Shown in pieces: positions 6,177-9,554 of a stretch of 9,554 bases of DNA. The position numbers and the translations under genes are program-made. The stretch spans positions 1 through 9,554 of the forward strand of contig JBKCCF010000038.1 in the NCBI GenBank assembly GCA_046305255.1, written 5' to 3'. This DNA is from UBA6136 sp046305255. GTDB taxonomy: Bacteria > Pseudomonadota > Gammaproteobacteria > Methylococcales > Methylococcaceae. Under the pieces are notes generated by a model that was not told the origin of the DNA, made no database searches, and saw only the letters and a program-made list of their open reading frames with translations. Positions within the stretch are counted from its first letter, which is position 1. The number at the start of each line of letters is the position of its first letter.

Positions 6177-8579
6177 ATAGCGATTCAGGTCGAATATGCC
6201 CGCTGCCACCGGGTTCAACCGGCGGTTCTCGCGATTGAAGAAATCGGCAAACTGCCAGAAGGCCGGATTGCCCCGGCGGATACCAAAGTCATCTACCAGA
6301 CGGGTGGCATCTTCGGGACTGCTGATGGCCAGTACTCGCTCGACAAACACCGGCAGCCTGCTGATTTCCACATCAAAGAAGAGGTGGGGGTAGCTGCCCA
6401 CAAAGCCGGGCGCGAGCGTGAGGGTATCGTTTTCCGGTAGCCGTCGGCTATTTTCCAGCATCATGAACGACACGTTCTCAAGCGCGATGTTTTTGACCAG
6501 GCTGTACGCCACGCCGCTATCACGGGCGGCCCCGGCCTCATGCACCCGGATGAAAGACAGGTCCGGCAGGTACTGGATACCGCCACCTTGCAGCAAGGAT
6601 AGGGCCCGCAAGACATCGTCGGCCCGTATTTCCAAAGCGCTGGCGCCGGGACGATGGCAGGGCGGCTGGCCGCAGCGGTTGATGGCGTCGGCCGGGCCCG
6701 CCACCGCGCCGAGGCGTGCGGTGATCCGTGTGAACAACTCCTGCTTGTAATGCGAACTCTGGTACGGCACGGCGCTGTCCTTGCCATAGCCATAATAGGG
6801 ATTGACGAGGGCCGAATTCAGTTCCGACAGATAACCCTGGTTCCAGTTGCGGTAGATGCCGGGCCGCGCCGCCGCCGGCACCAGGCTAAGCATATTGTTC
6901 TCACCCTCCATCCGCAGATTGTCCATGTAAAGACGGGTTGCGGCCTGATGGCTGACGCTGCCAAAGACGTTAAAGCCCGCCACCAGCAAATAATGGATAC
7001 GCTCAAACAGAGGGTAGTCCACCAGCCAGCCGGTTTGCGGCAGTTCACCGACCAGCCCGTAGGACAGCGAGGCACTATCGAAATGGCGGAACGCCGTCAA
7101 CGCTGCCGAGGGATTGTGACCGTCACCCGCCCACAGCGCCTCCACACTGTTGCGGACATTACCCTTCAAGGCGACGAGGTAGTTGTTCTTTTCCTTGAGA
7201 TAACGCACCTGTCGCTCGGTATAGCCGACCATCATGTCCCCCATGCCGATGTCGTCGCCCTTTTCGCTGGGTAATTCGAGCTGCTGCGCCTGCCCCCTCA
7301 GGAACGCCGCATCATTGCTGATCGCATCGGTTGCGGGATCGTAAAAGAATATCCAGAACTGATCACGAATAACGTTAAGCGCCACCTGTCCCCGGCAAAC
7401 CGGTCCTTTCATGAAGCCGGAAATGAAGAAATAGGCGTCATCCAGCATAAAGCGGTAGCGTGACTGCGGCGGCAGGGCGTCGAACACGACAAAAGGATTG
7501 GCCGCCACTTCCCGCTTGTAGCCGGGCCACTGGTTGACGCTGTAATCAGGATCAAGGAACAGCTCACGCAGGCGGGCGATGCGGGCATCGCCTATTTCGT
7601 AGGGCAGGTGGTTCTTGTCAACGATGGTCTGCCTGACCGGCACCAGGCGATAGTAGAAGGCGCGACCGGGATCGTCATAGGGTCTTGTGGTCGGTATCTC
7701 GCTGGCCGGCTGGCCGGGCGGTGTGGCCGAGCGTGTCAGCCGGTAAAACGCCCGCTCCGTTGTCCTCTTGAAGTAAAGATGCCCCATGAACAGATGCTCG
7801 TAGACATAACGCGCCACTAGTCGCTGCTTGAGACTCTGACCATTCATGAACGCCTCCCAGCGGTCTATCGCGGGCTGCGATTCAGCCGCTACGGGGACGG
7901 GCGCCGGGTAATGAGCACCCTGCGCCAACCAGTTGAGGAGCGTGGTGCGCTCACCGTCGCTCAGACCCGGCAAGGCATAGGGCATACCCCACAACGGGTG
8001 CTGAGCGGCGTAACGATTGAATTCTTCCGAACGTGGGCACTCCAGGGGGCGATCCAGTGCGAATTCAAAATCGTCTGGCAGGATGCCCGTTGTGGGCAGC
8101 GGATGATCCTGCTTCAGCTGCAGCATTTTGGCGAGTACCGAATTGTCGAGCGCAGCGTCGGCCGTGGCGCTGCGCTCGTTCAGCACCGGCGCAAAGCCTT
8201 TGTTTCGCCATTCCGCCGTGGTCCTGGCGTCGACGAACAGGCGAGTCGGTGCCATCGCCTTCAGTCGTGCCCCGTCGTACACCAGCGTCTTGCTCGCACC
8301 CCGATCCAGCCCTTGCGCGGATTCCAGTTTCAACTGGCAGGGGGCGTCGTAGCAGCCATGGCACGCAACGCAGCGATTGTCCAGTATGGGTTGCACGTCG
8401 CGTGTGAACGACACCTTGCCTGCGGCCATTTCACGCGCATACTGCTGCGGGCCGATCTGCCTGTCTGGGGTGATGGAGGGGCCGTACAGCCTGGCATAGT
8501 CACTCAGCGGCATGAACACGGTGCAGCCGATCAGTAACAGCACTGCGGTGAACAGGCCAGCAAGTCGAAATGGGCGCAT
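6165..8579 (-). CDS. cti: Fatty acid cis/trans isomerase (haem-containing, periplasmic)
   Basis: Cti converts cis-unsaturated acyl chains of membrane phospholipids directly to trans, without ATP or new synthesis, and so rigidifies the membrane under solvent, heat or osmotic stress. At 804 residues it is slightly longer than Pseudomonas Cti (about 770). The N-terminus has a hydrophobic signal (4-18) ending L-I-G-C19, which fits a lipobox, so the protein may be lipid-anchored. The hallmark is the c-type haem site C70-V-A-C73-H74 in F-T-R-D-V-Q-P-I-L-D-N-R-C, with further cysteines at 76 and 81. The long family-specific body (Y-D-D-P-G-R-A-F-Y-Y-R-L-V-P-V-R-Q; D-Q-F-W-I-F-F-Y-D-P; G-L-V-G-E-L-P-Q-T-G-W-L-V-D-Y-P-L-F-E-R-I-H-Y) makes the call firm. 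An extra C636-x4-C641-H642 is noted separately. An AAGGAGA ribosome binding site lies 4 bases before the ATG. The gene is divergent from hypF and co-directional with the efflux genes, 146 bp from the TolC-like start, with no evident terminator between. Confidence 0.95.
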   Translation of the reverse strand: MRPFRLAGLFTAVLLLIGCTVFMPLSDYARLYGPSITPDRQIGPQQYAREMAAGKVSFTRDVQPILDNRCVACHGCYDAPCQLKLESAQGLDRGASKTLVYDGARLKAMAPTRLFVDARTTAEWRNKGFAPVLNERSATADAALDNSVLAKMLQLKQDHPLPTTGILPDDFEFALDRPLECPRSEEFNRYAAQHPLWGMPYALPGLSDGERTTLLNWLAQGAHYPAPVPVAAESQPAIDRWEAFMNGQSLKQRLVARYVYEHLFMGHLYFKRTTERAFYRLTRSATPPGQPASEIPTTRPYDDPGRAFYYRLVPVRQTIVDKNHLPYEIGDARIARLRELFLDPDYSVNQWPGYKREVAANPFVVFDALPPQSRYRFMLDDAYFFISGFMKGPVCRGQVALNVIRDQFWIFFYDPATDAISNDAAFLRGQAQQLELPSEKGDDIGMGDMMVGYTERQVRYLKEKNNYLVALKGNVRNSVEALWAGDGHNPSAALTAFRHFDSASLSYGLVGELPQTGWLVDYPLFERIHYLLVAGFNVFGSVSHQAATRLYMDNLRMEGENNMLSLVPAAARPGIYRNWNQGYLSELNSALVNPYYGYGKDSAVPYQSSHYKQELFTRITARLGAVAGPADAINRCGQPPCHRPGASALEIRADDVLRALSLLQGGGIQYLPDLSFIRVHEAGAARDSGVAYSLVKNIALENVSFMMLENSRRLPENDTLTLAPGFVGSYPHLFFDVEISRLPVFVERVLAISSPEDATRLVDDFGIRRGNPAFWQFADFFNRENRRLNPVAAGIFDLNRYDNR

Positions 8580-8583
8580 GATC

Positions 8584-8590
8584 TCTCCTT
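8584..8590 (-). promoter_or_regulatory. Ribosome binding site of cti
   Basis: On the minus strand AAGGAGA, a near-perfect Shine-Dalgarno, ends 4 bases before the ATG at 8579. It confirms this start, and with it the lipobox-type signal peptide. Confidence 0.8.
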
Positions 8591-8699
8591 TATGTATCAG
8601 GCATGGCTGGGGCCAGCCGGTCAGCGTATCGTGACCCTACTTTACGGGGCACCTGAAGCCGCGTCCATGATCCGCCCGATTGAGTGCATGACCCGCAGC

Positions 8700-8704
8700 A
8701 GGAG
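8700..8704 (+). promoter_or_regulatory. Ribosome binding site of hypF
   Basis: AGGAG lies 6 bases before the ATG at 8711 and selects this start. The acylphosphatase motif begins at the residue number expected for HypF, which supports the choice. Confidence 0.8.
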
Positions 8705-8710
8705 ACACCC

Positions 8711-9554
8711 ATGACACCCGCCATTCAATCTCTCCGTATCCGCGTCGAAGGGCGGGTGCAGGGTGTCGGTTACCGGCCCTTTGTCGCCAGAACCGCGCGG
8801 GCTTTGGCGCTCGGCGGTTGGGTACGCAACCGGGCGGGCATGGTGGAAATTCAGGTCCAAGGCCCGAAAGCCACGCTGGACCAGTTCCGCCAGATCCTGA
8901 CCCAGCACGCACCGCCACTGGCAAGACCTGTCCGCATGACGGTCGAAGCGACCGCCCCCGCCCACCTCAGCGGCTTTGCCATTCTTGCGAGCACCGCCGC
9001 TGCGGATGGCTACCGGCATATTCCGCCCGATCAGGTGATGTGCGCCGACTGTCTGCAGGAACTGACAACCCCCACCGAACGCCGTTATCGCTACCCGTTC
9101 ATCAACTGCACCCAGTGCGGCCCCCGCTACACGCTGATAGACCGGCTGCCGTTTGACCGGCCCAACACCGCCATGGCCGGCTTTCAACTCTGCACTGCCT
9201 GCCGTCACCAGTATGACAACCCGGCAGATCGGCGCCATCACGCGCAGATTCTGGCCTGTGCCGAATGTGGGCCGCGCCTGGTCTTTCAGACGGAGTCCAA
9301 GCCATCAGTCCTCCTGAACGGCAACGAGGCCGCCCTCTCGGCCTGCCTGCGGGCCTTGCACAGGGGGCTGATTGTGGCGGTCAAGGGGGTCGGCGGCTAT
9401 CACCTGCTGTGCGATGCCGGCAGTGAGAGGGCCGTTCTGCGGCTGCGGCAGCGCAACCAGCGACCCCATAAACCGCTGGCGGTGTTGCTGCCCTGGCGCG
9501 GTGGCGATGGGCCGCTCCGGCGCGATCAGCCCGGCCCTGTCCTCGGCAGTCAGG
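8711..9554 (+). CDS. hypF: Carbamoyltransferase HypF, N-terminal part (runs off the window)
   Basis: HypF makes thiocarbamate on HypE from carbamoyl phosphate and ATP, the source of the CN ligands of [NiFe]-hydrogenase. The first 281 codons are present, of about 750-780 usual, open to the last base with no frameshift. Residues 8-95 form an acylphosphatase domain: V-E-G-R-V-Q-G-V-G-Y-R22-P-F, with catalytic Arg22 and Asn40 (G-W-V-R-N). Two HypF zinc fingers follow with exact family spacing: C111-x2-C114-x18-C133-x2-C136, 24 residues, then C161-x2-C164-x18-C183-x2-C186. From about 205 the YrdC-like domain begins (V-A-V-K-G-V-G-G-Y-H-L-L-C-D-A, 222-236; R-P-H-K-P-L-A-V, 251-258). The remaining YrdC part and Kae1-like domain lie outside. 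The gene implies that the organism has a [NiFe]-hydrogenase, possibly encoded downstream. Confidence 0.95.
   Translation, partial: MTPAIQSLRIRVEGRVQGVGYRPFVARTARALALGGWVRNRAGMVEIQVQGPKATLDQFRQILTQHAPPLARPVRMTVEATAPAHLSGFAILASTAAADGYRHIPPDQVMCADCLQELTTPTERRYRYPFINCTQCGPRYTLIDRLPFDRPNTAMAGFQLCTACRHQYDNPADRRHHAQILACAECGPRLVFQTESKPSVLLNGNEAALSACLRALHRGLIVAVKGVGGYHLLCDAGSERAVLRLRQRNQRPHKPLAVLLPWRGGDGPLRRDQPGPVLGSQ

Larger units (their letters stand above)
8580..8710. promoter_or_regulatory. Shared divergent upstream region of cti and hypF
   Basis: This 131-bp gap must hold the start signals for both cti (minus) and, unless it has an internal arrangement not seen here, hypF (plus). I cannot point to a convincing -35/-10 pair. 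A short inverted repeat, GGCTGG at 8606-8611 and CCAGCC at 8614-8619, with a 2-base centre, could be an operator. No sigma-54 element of correct spacing is visible. Confidence 0.4.

Noticed and set aside
6654..7274. 206-codon plus-strand ORF opposite cti
   Set aside because: Antisense shadow of a firmly identified gene; GC-rich codon structure creates such frames and no family features are seen.
7911..8537. 208-codon plus-strand ORF opposite the N-terminal part of cti
   Set aside because: Same reasoning: it lies antisense to the conserved haem-site region and has no recognisable domain.
8652..8668. Sigma-54 promoter for hypF (GGGCAC followed by GCCGC)
   Set aside because: The GG and GC dinucleotides do not have the required 10-base spacing with the TTGC-like half, so the match fails despite the hydrogenase context.
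8642..9241. 199-codon minus-strand ORF opposite hypF
   Set aside because: The plus strand encodes HypF with exact zinc-finger spacing; the minus frame is a shadow with no family features.
1..9554. CRISPR arrays, insertion sequences, tRNA/rRNA genes, toxin-antitoxin or defence genes
   Set aside because: No repeat-spacer pattern, transposase motif, terminal repeats or RNA gene signatures were seen; almost all DNA is taken by recognised housekeeping or accessory genes.

Overview
The window reads as ordinary chromosomal DNA from a GC-rich Gram-negative bacterium. An outer-membrane TolC-family channel, a periplasmic adaptor and a periplasmic haem-type fatty acid cis/trans isomerase all require a double-membrane envelope. 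Cti is best known from gammaproteobacteria (Pseudomonas, Vibrio, methanotrophs), so a gammaproteobacterium is the most likely source, but genus cannot be told from this sequence. Coding density is high, genes are tightly packed, and there are no insertion sequences, tRNAs, rRNAs or CRISPR arrays.

Layout: (1) about 1-1321, plus strand: a structured-looking leader, a TerC/YjbE-family membrane protein (probable Mn/metal exporter) and, 5 bp later, a universal stress protein. (2) 1337-6018, minus strand and convergent with the first pair: a complete tripartite MacAB-TolC-type efflux system. In transcription order it runs TolC-like channel, MacA-like adaptor, ABC ATPase, MacB-like permease. The last three overlap by 1 and 4 bp, so they are surely one operon. 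MacB is split into separate ATPase and permease chains. (3) 6165-8579, minus strand, upstream of and co-directional with the efflux genes: fatty acid cis/trans isomerase (cti), with a CXXCH haem motif and a lipobox-like signal peptide. (4) 8711 to the window end, plus strand and divergent from cti: the first 281 codons of hypF, the carbamoyltransferase for [NiFe]-hydrogenase maturation, which runs off the end.

How they may work together (inference): cti stiffens the membrane within minutes of solvent or heat stress, and the tripartite pump expels amphiphilic or toxic compounds from the same envelope. The pair therefore looks like an envelope-stress module, with TerC plus Usp a separate metal/stress transcription unit. 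hypF is a metabolic neighbour that probably belongs to a hydrogenase locus beyond the window.

I found no clearly new system. The points most worth a second look are: a second, CX4CH-type cysteine/histidine motif and a lipobox in Cti; a 14-bp tandem duplication across the cti stop codon; a possible partial Mn-riboswitch leader before terC; adjacent inverted repeats at the tolC/macA junction; and a 15-codon ORF overlapping the hypF start.
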